Source: Patescibacteria group bacterium (GTDB taxonomy: Bacteria; Patescibacteriota; Minisyncoccia; UBA6257; GWB1-50-10). From it: a stretch of DNA of 34,186 nt. Within the stretch, counting starts at the first letter, position 1. Each line of letters opens with the position of its first letter. This document shows positions 1 through 8,829 of this stretch, piece after piece. The stretch lies in contig JANBVK010000001.1 of NCBI GenBank assembly GCA_024239035.1, forward strand, positions 303,929-338,114, given 5' to 3'. The notes under the pieces were generated by a model. It saw only the letters and a program-made list of their open reading frames with translations. It did not search any database and was not told where the DNA came from. The position numbers were made by a program, and so were the translations under genes.

Positions 1-491
1 TCGAAACTAAGTGTGCCGCTATTGGCTATCTCTCCTTTCTCGATTGCTGTACCAAGTAAAGACACGTTTGCAGAAAGCGCGCTGTCGTTTACCGAACCGG
101 AGGCGCCCACGGTGATGGTGTCGGAGACATAAGTGTTGGTGATGGCAGTACCTTGCCAGGTTCCGGCGGTTACCACGCCTGAAGAATTGATTTGGAAAAG
201 ATCACCGTTCCCTACCGTAAGAAGTGCCGCAGGAGTAGTATCCCCGATACCGACATTGTTTGCGGTGCTGATGAAAATAGCGTTGCCGGTTTGCCTTGCC
301 GTAATGCGAATCGCACCGCCAGTCGTTGCTTGGGTCGAAATTTCCAAATTCCCAGTATTGTCTGTAGTGATCTCAAATCCAACGCCCGTAGAAAATATCT
401 CCGAGACGACTCCGAGGGCTTTCGGTGCAGACACCACACTCACAGCAAGGACAAGTGTGATTGTAAGTACTCTAAGTTTCTTCTGAAACAT
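1..491 (-). CDS. Secreted fibre-like repeat protein, N-terminal part (runs off the window)
   Basis: The frame is open from an ATG at 491 to the window edge, giving 163 codons with no stop, so the protein is truncated only by the window. Residues 1-26 look like a signal peptide: basic start MFQKK, hydrophobic core, then an Ala-rich end. Next come a Thr/Gly/Asn-rich beta stretch, the repeat motif NVGIGDTTP (about residues 79-87) and the motif TAGTWQGTAI (about 108-117). Both motifs are common in phage-tail-fibre-like surface proteins, and the first matches the repeat of the 1805-aa fibre gene at 3409-8826. It is therefore probably a second secreted adhesin or fibre. It lies 18 nt after the upstream cupredoxin-like gene on the same strand, so it may be co-transcribed. 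The C-terminal domain and full length are unknown. Confidence 0.8.
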   Translation of the reverse strand, partial: MFQKKLRVLTITLVLAVSVVSAPKALGVVSEIFSTGVGFEITTDNTGNLEISTQATTGGAIRITARQTGNAIFISTANNVGIGDTTPAALLTVGNGDLFQINSSGVVTAGTWQGTAITNTYVSDTITVGASGSVNDSALSANVSLLGTAIEKGEIANSGTLSF

Positions 492-509
492 TGTGCTGAT
501 CAACACCCT

Positions 510-1061
510 TTAGCCTTCTTTTGGCACAACGACGAACTTCCCTACAACCTGCGTCTTGCAAGTTGTGCAGAGAACATTGTATTCTCCCAGCTCCAAAACC
601 TGTGTTCTCATTGACGCAGTACCGCCAGGCGCAATAGTTCTTTCTATGAAGTTCGGCGCAAAAGCGGATGCGCCGGAGATATGCACTGTCTGGTCCTCAT
701 TCTCACTATTCATTATGGAAATTCCCAAAAGGTCACCTACCGGCACCCGAAACTCAAACGGGTCTAGTTTCCCCTCTCTAAGTTCAGTCTCAAAAACCCA
801 ATACTGTTGGCCCGGATTACCTGACTCGCCCTCGGCAATTTTTCCAGGTACCCCTACGCCTTCTTCGGGCGCCTCTTCGCCCACTTTAGGAACAATGAGA
901 TCTTGCAATTCTTTTGCCGTTCTCTCTTCGCCCCCAACTCCGCCTATAATGAGGCCTCCTCCTTGCTGAATCCCCCGCACCACAAAACCAACAATAATGG
1001 CAATGCCTGCTAGCACAACAAGTCCTATAATTAAATTCTTCCCTCTTTTACCAGGATCCAT
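510..1061 (-). CDS. Membrane-anchored cupredoxin-like protein with eroded copper site
   Basis: 183 aa. Residues 9-28 form one hydrophobic segment after a basic start, so the protein is probably anchored with its C-terminus outside. A Gly/Glu-rich linker (about 30-85) leads to a cupredoxin-like Greek-key region (about 95-180): FRVPVGD, then TVHISG, then GEYNVLCTTCKTQ and a final beta strand GKFVVV. Blue-copper proteins bind copper with His, Cys, His and usually Met. Here one His (127) and Cys165 are kept, a second Cys (168) is present, and the His and Met of the C-terminal loop are missing. Copper binding is uncertain; a structural role or a different metal or thiol function is possible. It has its own extended -10 promoter. 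The fold call comes from motif spacing only. Confidence 0.65.
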   Translation of the reverse strand: MDPGKRGKNLIIGLVVLAGIAIIVGFVVRGIQQGGGLIIGGVGGEERTAKELQDLIVPKVGEEAPEEGVGVPGKIAEGESGNPGQQYWVFETELREGKLDPFEFRVPVGDLLGISIMNSENEDQTVHISGASAFAPNFIERTIAPGGTASMRTQVLELGEYNVLCTTCKTQVVGKFVVVPKEG

Positions 1062-1075
1062 AACTTCTGTTTATT

Positions 1076-1084
1076 ATTATAGCA
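1076..1084 (-). promoter_or_regulatory. Extended -10 promoter of the 183-aa cupredoxin-like gene
   Basis: Read on the minus strand the sequence is TGCTATAAT: a perfect -10 hexamer with the extended TGn element. It ends 14 nt before the ATG at 1061. No convincing -35 box was found, which is normal for extended -10 promoters. It suggests this gene is transcribed separately from the 552-aa gene upstream. Confidence 0.6.
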
Positions 1085-1108
1085 TACCCACTTCCCGCAT
1101 TATTTTCG

Positions 1109-2767
1109 CTATTGTCTAATAATAAAGTATTCCACTCTCACCTGGCTTATCCATGGACTTTGGAATCGGTCCTTTGAGGGAAAAACCTCCGCCTTCCACC
1201 GGAAATCACCACCCCGCTTATTAAATTCAACGAACTTATTAAGCTCTACTTCTATCCATTTCTTACCGCCACTATTAGAGAAAAAATACTTGATACTGCC
1301 ATCATCTTCTCCATCATCAGCATGCGTTAATCTTCCCCGTACAATCTCCCCGTCCCAGGCATTTAACCGGAGTGATTCCCAGACAAGTTTGCGCGTCCTT
1401 TCAAAACCCGCGTCACGGTAACGGAACACGCGCGAAGAACTCCCATCCCCCGTAATTCCGTAGAGAACATTGGAATCAAATCCCGGCACCAGTTGAAAAA
1501 ACGGCGTGCTAATCAGATTAGGAGTTAAATCATTGCCAACTCCACCCCTAATCCTTAAAAATTTAGGCAAGGGGCTCGAAGCCGCAGAACCAATCCACCA
1601 GGCACCACTTTTATAAAAAATTTCGGGGAGCACTCCGCCTTCATTCATCACCCTAGTTGTAAAGAAACGAGAATAATCCTCCAAAATTTTGAATTTTGAA
1701 TTTTGAATTTTGAATTTTTGTGCTTGCCCTTCAAAAGCAACATATACTGCTAGAATTTCATTGGATTCATTATTAAAACCGAAGTAAATCTCCCCCGGAT
1801 ACGAAGATGAGAAAAGATTCTCGGTGCCATCTAATAGAATTAAATTACCGTCCGATACTCCATACAACTTTCCACTGTACGTGCCGATCTTCTCATTTAC
1901 TAAACCCATTATAAACGTAGAGTCGGTTTTACCAATACCAACTGAATAAATACTGTCGGGCAGTTCCAAAATTTTGGAAGTCCAGCTTCCAAAGCTCTTG
2001 CTAACCGTAAAAACCCGACCGCCAACTTGAAGCAGGCATCTGGCATCAATACAAGTTAAACGAGGCGGTACGTTGTTGGGATTAGAGAATGAGAGTTTAT
2101 ACGAACTCTCACTAAAGAGCTTGTCACCAACCCGAAACTCAAACATATCAGCTCCATCCTCCCTTAAAACTGAAACAAACCACCTATCACTACCGCCGTC
2201 GTAATCTACAGCAACAGATCCTGTGAGACTCTCCGGATTTACAAAGCTTACTAAATTTATCGCATTTACCTCCTCGTCTCGGCGAAAGAAACCAACCTCG
2301 CCCGCAGAAGTCACGAAAAAAACTTCTCTTTCGTTACCTTTGGCAGCTAAAACATACAGCTCGGCAAAAACATCGCTTAGCCGATCAACTTCATCCCAGT
2401 CATACGCCGGCGGAAAGGAAATTGTTAAAGTCTTAAAATCCTGGTAAACATTTGAGTTCTCTGGATTTCTCCACCCCACCCCGGAAAAAAGTTCGGTAAA
2501 GCTCCCCTGCAACGGCACCCGACTTATTGGACTTATAGGAGACTCGACCGAAGCTTCTTCCTTAAGTTCTGACTGCTGGGTACGGATAAAAACATTTACC
2601 ATCCACTGCTCAATAAGCGGTCTGAAAATTATCACAAGAACAAACACAATCAAAGCAAGGCTTGCCCAGAAAATTACTAATTCTAAGCCTATATGCTTTA
2701 AAAATTCAAAAAACCCAGGACGAAGTTTGGGTTTTTTGAAAATTAGCTTACGTTTTTTCGTCGCCAT
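1109..2767 (-). CDS. Membrane-anchored extracellular beta-rich protein, unknown function
   Basis: 552 aa. A very basic 17-residue start is followed by one membrane segment (about 28-48), then about 500 residues rich in Ser, Gly, Phe, Val and Asp with regularly spaced beta-strand-like stretches, as in a beta-propeller or stacked beta-sandwich. The last 100 residues (GRLTHADDGEDDGSIKYFFS, then GGKKWIEV, DFRWKAEVF, SPWISQVRVEY) resemble the 'sndGGktWe ... LrWka' beta-sandwich found at the end of many secreted repeat or adhesion proteins. I know no named family for the whole protein. An in-frame tandem word at about residues 350-362 (KFKIQNSKFKI) looks like a DNA insertion. The gene starts 2 nt after the stop of the 189-aa cupredoxin gene, so the two are very likely co-transcribed. 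Confidence 0.7.
   Translation of the reverse strand: MATKKRKLIFKKPKLRPGFFEFLKHIGLELVIFWASLALIVFVLVIIFRPLIEQWMVNVFIRTQQSELKEEASVESPISPISRVPLQGSFTELFSGVGWRNPENSNVYQDFKTLTISFPPAYDWDEVDRLSDVFAELYVLAAKGNEREVFFVTSAGEVGFFRRDEEVNAINLVSFVNPESLTGSVAVDYDGGSDRWFVSVLREDGADMFEFRVGDKLFSESSYKLSFSNPNNVPPRLTCIDARCLLQVGGRVFTVSKSFGSWTSKILELPDSIYSVGIGKTDSTFIMGLVNEKIGTYSGKLYGVSDGNLILLDGTENLFSSSYPGEIYFGFNNESNEILAVYVAFEGQAQKFKIQNSKFKILEDYSRFFTTRVMNEGGVLPEIFYKSGAWWIGSAASSPLPKFLRIRGGVGNDLTPNLISTPFFQLVPGFDSNVLYGITGDGSSSRVFRYRDAGFERTRKLVWESLRLNAWDGEIVRGRLTHADDGEDDGSIKYFFSNSGGKKWIEVELNKFVEFNKRGGDFRWKAEVFPSKDRFQSPWISQVRVEYFIIRQ
1687..1718. repeat. 7-bp tandem repeat (TTTTGAA x4 plus TTTT) inside the 552-aa gene
   Basis: Four perfect copies of the 7-mer TTTTGAA (1687-1714) plus a partial copy. 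Because the unit is 7 bp, three units fill seven codons and the frame is kept, giving the KFKIQNSKFKI peptide. The unit length matches the tandem word at 3688-3711 and its composition differs from the flanking coding sequence. Confidence 0.85.
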
Positions 2768-2769
2768 TA

Positions 2770-3339
2770 TTACCTCACCGTCATCACTCCCGTCTCACCT
2801 CGTGCTTCATGTCCCGGGACGTCACAGAAGAAAGAGTAGTCTCCCTTGCTTGGAGCGTTGAAGGTAATTGCTCTTGTCTTGCTTGTGCCTACGCCTATTG
2901 CAACGGCTGAGAGGGAGGGATCTTTGAATTTGAAGATATGAGACCTATCATCAGCGGTGGTGAGGGAGAGGGTAACAGCGGTGCCTGATTTTACAGAGAA
3001 TGCGTTTGGTGAGAAACCTGTCTCTGAGGCCTGCAGTTTTATTGCTTCTTTGGGTAATGACTCTTCACTTACTGGGTTTGACTGCTGAGGAGCCTCAGGG
3101 CTTCCTGGTTCTACGTCAAGCTTTACTGGGACGCCTTCCTGGGTGACGACTTCGCCATCTTGGGTTACAGCACTCGTGCCCGGCGCAACTGCCGTCCCCT
3201 GCGACCCCTCTACTGCAATCTCACTCTCAGAAGGAGTTGAGGTTCTAGGACTGGGTATCACACCGCTCGAGAAAAGATATACCACCCCGACTACAATAAT
3301 TATTACAACTACAACGATGATTATGTTTTTTTTGTTCAT
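2770..3339 (-). CDS. Membrane-anchored cupredoxin, near-complete type 1 copper site
   Basis: 189 aa. MNKK precedes a strongly hydrophobic anchor (about 5-23), then a Ser/Pro/Glu/Gln-rich linker (about 28-95) and a cupredoxin domain (about 98-189). Ligand candidates are His134 (DRSHIF), Cys172 and His177 (FFCDVPGHE). The loop matches the family pattern CxxPGHxxxGM, but the axial Met is Glu182 (GET); Met186 sits four residues later in the last strand. A His-Cys-His core with a Glu axial ligand would be an unusual blue-copper-type centre. It probably acts outside the membrane as a small electron carrier or copper binder; no partner oxidoreductase is visible. It lies between the giant fibre gene and the 552-aa gene, spaced 2 nt from the latter. 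Confidence 0.8.
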   Translation of the reverse strand: MNKKNIIIVVVVIIIVVGVVYLFSSGVIPSPRTSTPSESEIAVEGSQGTAVAPGTSAVTQDGEVVTQEGVPVKLDVEPGSPEAPQQSNPVSEESLPKEAIKLQASETGFSPNAFSVKSGTAVTLSLTTADDRSHIFKFKDPSLSAVAIGVGTSKTRAITFNAPSKGDYSFFCDVPGHEARGETGVMTVR

Positions 3340-3408
3340 TTTTTTCTTATTAGACCTATCCGTCTTAATTTATTTTAATAGGTCCTATTTGTTCTATCTT
3401 CGACCTTT

Positions 3409-6400
3409 TTATCTAACAATTAATGAAGCTTTCTCGTTTTGGTCCTTAGCAAGCGTTGGCCATTCTCTCCAGTCAAACCTCTTCCCGACTAAGCGGTATG
3501 AGAACTCGGCCGGTGAATCGCCGCGGAAAATTATCTTATCTCCTTTAATTACATAATAGATGCTCGCGACCTGACCATAGGGGGTTACTAACACATCAAC
3601 GTTGTCTTTGGAAAAATCAACCGTTTTGTACCACACCCACAAATCCAGTCCCTCTTTTAAATTACCAAAATCAATTACGTGTTCATAATTCCTGATTCCT
3701 GATTCCTGATTCGTAGAAGCGAGTTTCGCTTTGCCGATAAATTCTTCCTTCACGCCGCCGGCAATTGACGCCGCATACGTAGCATACTTGCTCTTGCCAA
3801 TTTGATAAAGCGGGTCAATAGTGGTGACGGTTAATTTGTTTACGCCGGTAATATTACCACCCTGGAGATTAGCGGCGTTCATCTCACACGTTGCATCACC
3901 ACTACATGCATTAGAATTCGCCGCTGTGCCACCCGTAACCGTGGTGTCAACATAAAGCTTTGTTGCAGCGTGGGCGTTGGTGGTGGGATCAGCAACAATA
4001 ACTGGTTGGGTGAATCTGCTGGTGCCGGAGACATCTAGTTTGTATGAAGGGGTAGAGTCCCCGATGCCGACTTCCCCTTGAGCATCTACTACTAGAGCAT
4101 CTACAGGCGAATCTCCTGAAACGCTAAAAGCAACCACATCTCCAACCGCTCTTACTTGGAAGTTGCTTGCTATATTATCTAAATCCATTCTAACGTGACC
4201 TCCTCCTGTGGCGTAGAGACCAGTGTTAGAAACTTGTACCCAGTCACCAAACCAGCCGTTGGTGCCTCCAGTACCAAATGTCCATGTACCACTATCGAAG
4301 GATACGTTCCCCGCTACTTCCAACTTCGCTCCCGGACTCCCCGTCCCAATCCCCACTCTTCCTTGAGTTGTTGCCAGAGTGCTCGTTCCGGTGACGGAAA
4401 GAGTAGAGAAGCTGCCCGTCCCTGCTCCACCGGTTACCGCATCATCAACGTATAGCTTTGTTGCGGCGTGGGCGTTTGTGGTTGGAGTGCCAACAATGAT
4501 CGGTTGAACAAACCGCGCTGTGCCGTTAACGTCTAGTTTGTAACTAGGTCCTGTCGTCCCAATACCAATATTGCCACCATCACTAACTTGGAACCACACA
4601 TGACCACCCAATGAAGACTGGGGAGCAGAACTCGTATCTTCTAACTCCACAATCTCAAAATTTTCATCATTTGCCCGCAGTGCTACCTCGACACCTCCAT
4701 CTGTCACATCGTTTAATCGTATTGTCGCATCCTCTTTGAAAATTTCTAAGTGCGAACCGGGATTTGTCGCCCCGATGCCGACGTTGCCAGACGACCCCTC
4801 AATATAGAACTTCGAACTTGAGTCTTGGACAAGATTCAGTAATGGACTTCCTGTTGTCACGTCCCAGAGTTGTAAATAGTCAGTTGGCGCCCCTGCGCTT
4901 CCAAACACGATTTTACCTGCGTTTGGTATCCTGATATCACCATTCACATCTAATTTAGCATCCGGACTCGCCGTCCCGATGCCGAAGTTGCCGCCGTTAT
5001 TGATGTAGTTGACTGATGTATCTCCGCGAAGCTGAACTACCCGCGTACCGGCGGAGTTGTCTATAGCAAAACAACCACCGCCCGCTGCACATTCCCAAAG
5101 TGAAACCCTGTCATTACTACCGACGTTGAGAGTTCCATTAACGTCCAGTTTACCATCAGGACTCACCGTCCCAATCCCCACTCTTCCTTGAGTGGTTGCC
5201 AAAGTGCTAGTTCCGGTGACGGAAAGAGTAGCGAAGCTGCCTGTTCCTGCTCCACCGGTTACCGCGTCATCAACATAGAGCTTTGTTGCGGCATGGGCAT
5301 TGGCGGTGGGATCACTGACAATAACCGGCTGGGTAAATCTGCTGGTGCCGTTAACGTCTAGTTTGTATGAGGGAGTGGCGTCATTGATACCAACGTTGTC
5401 GTTGCTACCTTCAATGAATATGCTGGGGTTACCGTCCCCTAATTGGATGTCTTCTCCACCAGAAGTGCGAATCGTCAAATGGGGTGATGAATCTTGAGCA
5501 AAAAATGTCCCTCTTTCATTACCTCCTGATGTTAAAAGTTCAAGCTCACTTCCACCTGTAATTCTGATGTTTCCTGCAACTTCAAGTTTGGCGTTCGGTC
5601 CCGTCGTCCCGATACCGACGTTGCCGTCTCCTTGAAACACTATATCCTCCCTAAATCCTCCCGTTCCATTTGCTAATCTAAATCTTATACCGCCTTCTTC
5701 TGCGCCGGCATTGTCAGATTCGGCATACAAACGTATCCTTCCATATTCCTGTGCGGCTGCTCCAGAATCCAATGCATCCCAACGTATATCAGCAACTATG
5801 TTACTATCGCCCGATGATGATTCATCAAATTTCAAAGTAGGGTTGGCGGTTCCGCTAATAGAAAGTCCATTGCTTGACCCCCCAGCAATGTGTAAAATAT
5901 CTCCTGGATTCGTCGTCCCAATCCCCACTCTTCCTTGCGTAGTTGCCAAGGTGCTCGTTCCGGTGACGGCGAGAGTGGAAAAGCTTCCCGTTCCTGCTCC
6001 GCCGGTTACTGCATCATCAACATAGAGCTTTGTTGCGGCATGGACGTTGGAGACTGGGTCACCAACGATGACCGGCTGGGAGAATGCGCTTGTTCCATAG
6101 ACTTGCAGTTTATAGGCAGGGGTGGTGGTAGCGATGCCGAGGTTGCCTCTTACATATAAATCTGAATCTGGGTTAGTATCGCTATTTGTTGTTCTGGTTA
6201 GTTTGAAGTAATCGATGCCGTTTTCGTCTGTGACCCTCATAAGCACTTGGGGGGCACCGCCATCATTATCAAAATTTATTATTCTAAAAAGATCATCGGC
6301 TTGATACGCTCCACCATTAACCGCCGTATCAACGTGCAACCCATACCGTGCTGTAACAGCACCGCCATCTACATCAAGTTTTGATCCTGGCCCCGTCGTC

Positions 6401-8826
6401 CCGATGCCGACGTTGCCGAGGGCATCAATTCGCATCCTTTCACCTCCGCCAGTTCCTGATTTGTGTGTTCCGAATACTAGATAATCGTCTGTTCCTGTAC
6501 TTGGGAATCCTATCCAGTTTGCATTGCCTCCTGTTACATCCGCTCCTGCTGCTGCTGACTTTCCAATGTATCTCGTTGCACTGTCTAACCTATCACCGAA
6601 CTTTATGTTCCCTCCTGTTAACTCAAGCAAAGAGTCAGGCCCCGTATTCCCGATTCCGACGTTTCCTGAACTTAATAAACTCATCTTCTCTGACCCTGCC
6701 ATGCTAAATCCCATTCTTGCACCATCAGAACGGATTACTAAATCATTGTCAGTCATTCCTCCCTGCCCTGAGGGAGCTAAAGCAAACCAGGCTTTGTCTG
6801 TGCCACCATCCTGCAAAGTCATGGCTGCTGCTATATTGGCATTGATAGATAATTCTTCACTCGGACTCACCGTCCCAATCCCCACTCTTCCTTGAGTGGT
6901 TGCGAGAGTACTCGTGCCAGTGACAGAAAGAGTGGAGAAACTGCCTGTTCCTGCTCCGCCTGTTACTGCATCATCAACATAGAGCTTTGTTGCCGCGTGG
7001 ACGTTGGAAACTGGATCACCAACGATGACCGGTTGGGAGAAAGAGGCGGTGCCGTAGACTTGCAGTTTGTAGGCAGGAGTGGTGGTGGCGATGCCGACGT
7101 TGCCGCCACTAGACAAAACTAATTGAGGGGAATTGCCGAGAGTAAATAAACTGAAGTCATTCGCGGTTAAGGTGCGTATGCTGTTTTGGTCTATTCTGAG
7201 TTTTTGAGTTTCTGCGTTGTTCCAAATGTATATAGTACCATCGCTTGAAGGCCCCTTCACGTGCAGTTGGGCTCCTGGACTCACTGTCCCGATGCCGACG
7301 TTGCCGCCTGTGTTGAAAAATGAATTAGAACCAGTAACTCCATTTAGGGAAATTTTTTCTGAACCACCATCGTATAATCGTATCCTCCCGGCATCACCAC
7401 CTTCTTGTGCAATAAGTAATAAACGTGTACCTCCATTTTCTACACTTATACCGTCATCGTTTGAATTAACTTCCACATGCAATTTCTTATTCGGCCCCGC
7501 CGTCCCAATCCCCACTCTTCCTTGTGTGGTTGCTAGAGTGCTTGTGCCGGAGACGGTTAAGGTATTAAAACTCGGGTCGCTGCTCCCGCCACCGATCGAA
7601 TCATCCACGTACTTCTTTGTGGCAGCGTGGGTGTCAACAATTGGAGCACCTATAATAATTGGATTAAGAAACCGCCCAGTACCCCACACATCAAGAGTGT
7701 AGGCAGGAGTGGTGGTGGCGATGCCGACGTTGCCGCTTGCTGCGACACCAATCCCACTTGTCATCGAATCCAGTGTTTGAGTTAAAGCTATAAAATCATT
7801 TTGAGAATCAAATTGCAAATAACCACTTCCATCTGTTGGGGTGATTCCCTGCATACGAAGAGTTACTATTTCGTTTTGAACACTTCCTTTAACATGCAAT
7901 AATTCTGACGGAGCCGTCGTCCCGATACCGACGTTACCGTCATTTTGTATTGTGACAAGTGTCCCAGCATCATCATTAATTTTAAGTTTATGCGAGTCAT
8001 CACCATCATTGTATAATTGCCACTTTTGTGCTCCCTGATAATATAGTGCTAAAGCTGCGTCTGCATTTCCTCCAGTTCCACCAGAGTCAATAATAACAGC
8101 GGCCTGTTTTGCATCGCTTTCTAACAACAATTTCACATCGGTTGCGCCAGATTGGTACATATGCAACATTTGACTCGGCCCCGTCGTCCCAATCCCAACC
8201 GAGCCGCTAAAATATCCCCCACCATAAACCGAAAACGTCTGCGGAAGACCGTCTTGCGATGAGGTAGCCACTCCCAAATTAGCCGGGAAAGCAAAATTCC
8301 CGTTGCCCTGCAAACTCCCGAACACTTCAGAGGTAACATTCGCCGACGAAACCGCACCGGATACAGACCCAACAAATGACCCGTCTGCTTTAACGTTCCC
8401 AAACACATGAAGTTTCTCCGAAGCAGGAGTAGAAGAAGCTATGCCAATATTGCCGTTCGTGTGCACCACTAAACGAACCGCCTGAGCCGTCACGTCCCAC
8501 AGGGCAAGCCGACCATTGTTTCTGGAAAACCAAACATAGTTGCGCCCGCCACCACTTAAGTTCTTTAAGGCAATACCCGGATTAGTGGTAGAGGCAATTG
8601 TGAAAATTTTCCCAAATGATTCTCCAGAAGGAGCAGTGCCCGGCGTTCCATCAGGTGTGCCAAATCCAACATTCCGGCTTGAGTCAACTGTAAACGCCCC
8701 ACCGCCACTGCCAGGACTCTGCCCCGCCGAAGGACCAATAAAAGCAAAAGCAATACCTACTGGACTCATAAATCCTAGAACGCCTATAAGTCCTATAACC
8801 AATAAAAATTTATTCTTAGAAATCAT
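3409..8826 (-). CDS. Giant secreted fibre/adhesin-like protein with GxVGIGTT repeats
   Basis: 1805 aa. Residues 1-28 are a signal peptide ending in an AFA-type site. The body is a chain of about 22 copies of a GNVGIGTTxP-(x)-LxV motif, typical of phage tail fibre-like and CPR surface proteins. Five near-identical blocks of about 66 aa combine HAATKLYVDDAVTGG, a TSTLATTQGRVGIGT stretch and a KLDVNGT/KLQVYGT stretch; a sixth partial block lies near the end. The last 150 residues (from about YQIGKSKYATYAAS) form a non-repetitive C-terminal domain. I see no peptidase S74 intramolecular chaperone signature and no sorting or anchor segment there. It is likely a trimeric beta-rich fibre exposed on or shed from the cell. 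An in-frame word NQESGIRNYE lies in the C-terminal domain. The start follows the stop of the upstream cupredoxin gene by 3 nt. Confidence 0.88.
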   Translation of the reverse strand: MISKNKFLLVIGLIGVLGFMSPVGIAFAFIGPSAGQSPGSGGGAFTVDSSRNVGFGTPDGTPGTAPSGESFGKIFTIASTTNPGIALKNLSGGGRNYVWFSRNNGRLALWDVTAQAVRLVVHTNGNIGIASSTPASEKLHVFGNVKADGSFVGSVSGAVSSANVTSEVFGSLQGNGNFAFPANLGVATSSQDGLPQTFSVYGGGYFSGSVGIGTTGPSQMLHMYQSGATDVKLLLESDAKQAAVIIDSGGTGGNADAALALYYQGAQKWQLYNDGDDSHKLKINDDAGTLVTIQNDGNVGIGTTAPSELLHVKGSVQNEIVTLRMQGITPTDGSGYLQFDSQNDFIALTQTLDSMTSGIGVAASGNVGIATTTPAYTLDVWGTGRFLNPIIIGAPIVDTHAATKKYVDDSIGGGSSDPSFNTLTVSGTSTLATTQGRVGIGTAGPNKKLHVEVNSNDDGISVENGGTRLLLIAQEGGDAGRIRLYDGGSEKISLNGVTGSNSFFNTGGNVGIGTVSPGAQLHVKGPSSDGTIYIWNNAETQKLRIDQNSIRTLTANDFSLFTLGNSPQLVLSSGGNVGIATTTPAYKLQVYGTASFSQPVIVGDPVSNVHAATKLYVDDAVTGGAGTGSFSTLSVTGTSTLATTQGRVGIGTVSPSEELSINANIAAAMTLQDGGTDKAWFALAPSGQGGMTDNDLVIRSDGARMGFSMAGSEKMSLLSSGNVGIGNTGPDSLLELTGGNIKFGDRLDSATRYIGKSAAAGADVTGGNANWIGFPSTGTDDYLVFGTHKSGTGGGERMRIDALGNVGIGTTGPGSKLDVDGGAVTARYGLHVDTAVNGGAYQADDLFRIINFDNDGGAPQVLMRVTDENGIDYFKLTRTTNSDTNPDSDLYVRGNLGIATTTPAYKLQVYGTSAFSQPVIVGDPVSNVHAATKLYVDDAVTGGAGTGSFSTLAVTGTSTLATTQGRVGIGTTNPGDILHIAGGSSNGLSISGTANPTLKFDESSSGDSNIVADIRWDALDSGAAAQEYGRIRLYAESDNAGAEEGGIRFRLANGTGGFREDIVFQGDGNVGIGTTGPNAKLEVAGNIRITGGSELELLTSGGNERGTFFAQDSSPHLTIRTSGGEDIQLGDGNPSIFIEGSNDNVGINDATPSYKLDVNGTSRFTQPVIVSDPTANAHAATKLYVDDAVTGGAGTGSFATLSVTGTSTLATTQGRVGIGTVSPDGKLDVNGTLNVGSNDRVSLWECAAGGGCFAIDNSAGTRVVQLRGDTSVNYINNGGNFGIGTASPDAKLDVNGDIRIPNAGKIVFGSAGAPTDYLQLWDVTTGSPLLNLVQDSSSKFYIEGSSGNVGIGATNPGSHLEIFKEDATIRLNDVTDGGVEVALRANDENFEIVELEDTSSAPQSSLGGHVWFQVSDGGNIGIGTTGPSYKLDVNGTARFVQPIIVGTPTTNAHAATKLYVDDAVTGGAGTGSFSTLSVTGTSTLATTQGRVGIGTGSPGAKLEVAGNVSFDSGTWTFGTGGTNGWFGDWVQVSNTGLYATGGGHVRMDLDNIASNFQVRAVGDVVAFSVSGDSPVDALVVDAQGEVGIGDSTPSYKLDVSGTSRFTQPVIVADPTTNAHAATKLYVDTTVTGGTAANSNACSGDATCEMNAANLQGGNITGVNKLTVTTIDPLYQIGKSKYATYAASIAGGVKEEFIGKAKLASTNQESGIRNYEHVIDFGNLKEGLDLWVWYKTVDFSKDNVDVLVTPYGQVASIYYVIKGDKIIFRGDSPAEFSYRLVGKRFDWREWPTLAKDQNEKASLIVR
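3688..3711. repeat. 7-bp tandem repeat (ATTCCTG x3 plus ATT) inside the fibre gene
   Basis: Three perfect copies of ATTCCTG plus a partial copy. On the coding strand it reads as the peptide NQESGIRNYE within the otherwise non-repetitive C-terminal domain. It has the same architecture as the word at 1687-1718 but a different unit. Confidence 0.85.
3928..7701. repeat. About 198-bp modules repeated five times within the fibre gene, plus one partial copy
   Basis: Full copies lie at about 4345-4543, 5170-5367, 5917-6113, 6874-7071 and 7504-7701; a shortened copy lies at about 3928-4044. All keep the frame (about 66 codons). Long stretches are identical at the DNA level between copies, for example the cccaatccccactcttcc start, while the sequence between modules is unique and of varying length. 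The copy at 7504-7701 is the most divergent, with GGGSSDP in place of GAGTGS. The pattern fits module duplication followed by gene conversion. The repeats also make this region prone to misassembly. Confidence 0.85.
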
Positions 8827-8829
8827 ATT

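Noticed and set aside
556-969. Plus-strand frame opposite the 183-aa cupredoxin-like gene
   Set aside because: No similarity, no start signal, and the minus strand has a clear membrane anchor, fold pattern and promoter.
3409-4000. Possible peptidase S74 self-cleaving chaperone domain at the fibre C-terminus
   Set aside because: I could not find the expected Ser-Lys catalytic pattern; the domain looks different, so I did not assign it.
3928-7701. CRISPR-like regular repeats
   Set aside because: The repeats are about 198 bp, in frame and translated as part of one long protein; spacers are coding and of very different lengths.
4195-7702. Plus-strand open frames opposite the fibre gene
   Set aside because: They repeat with each module as mirror images of the coding repeats, lack start signals and resemble no protein.
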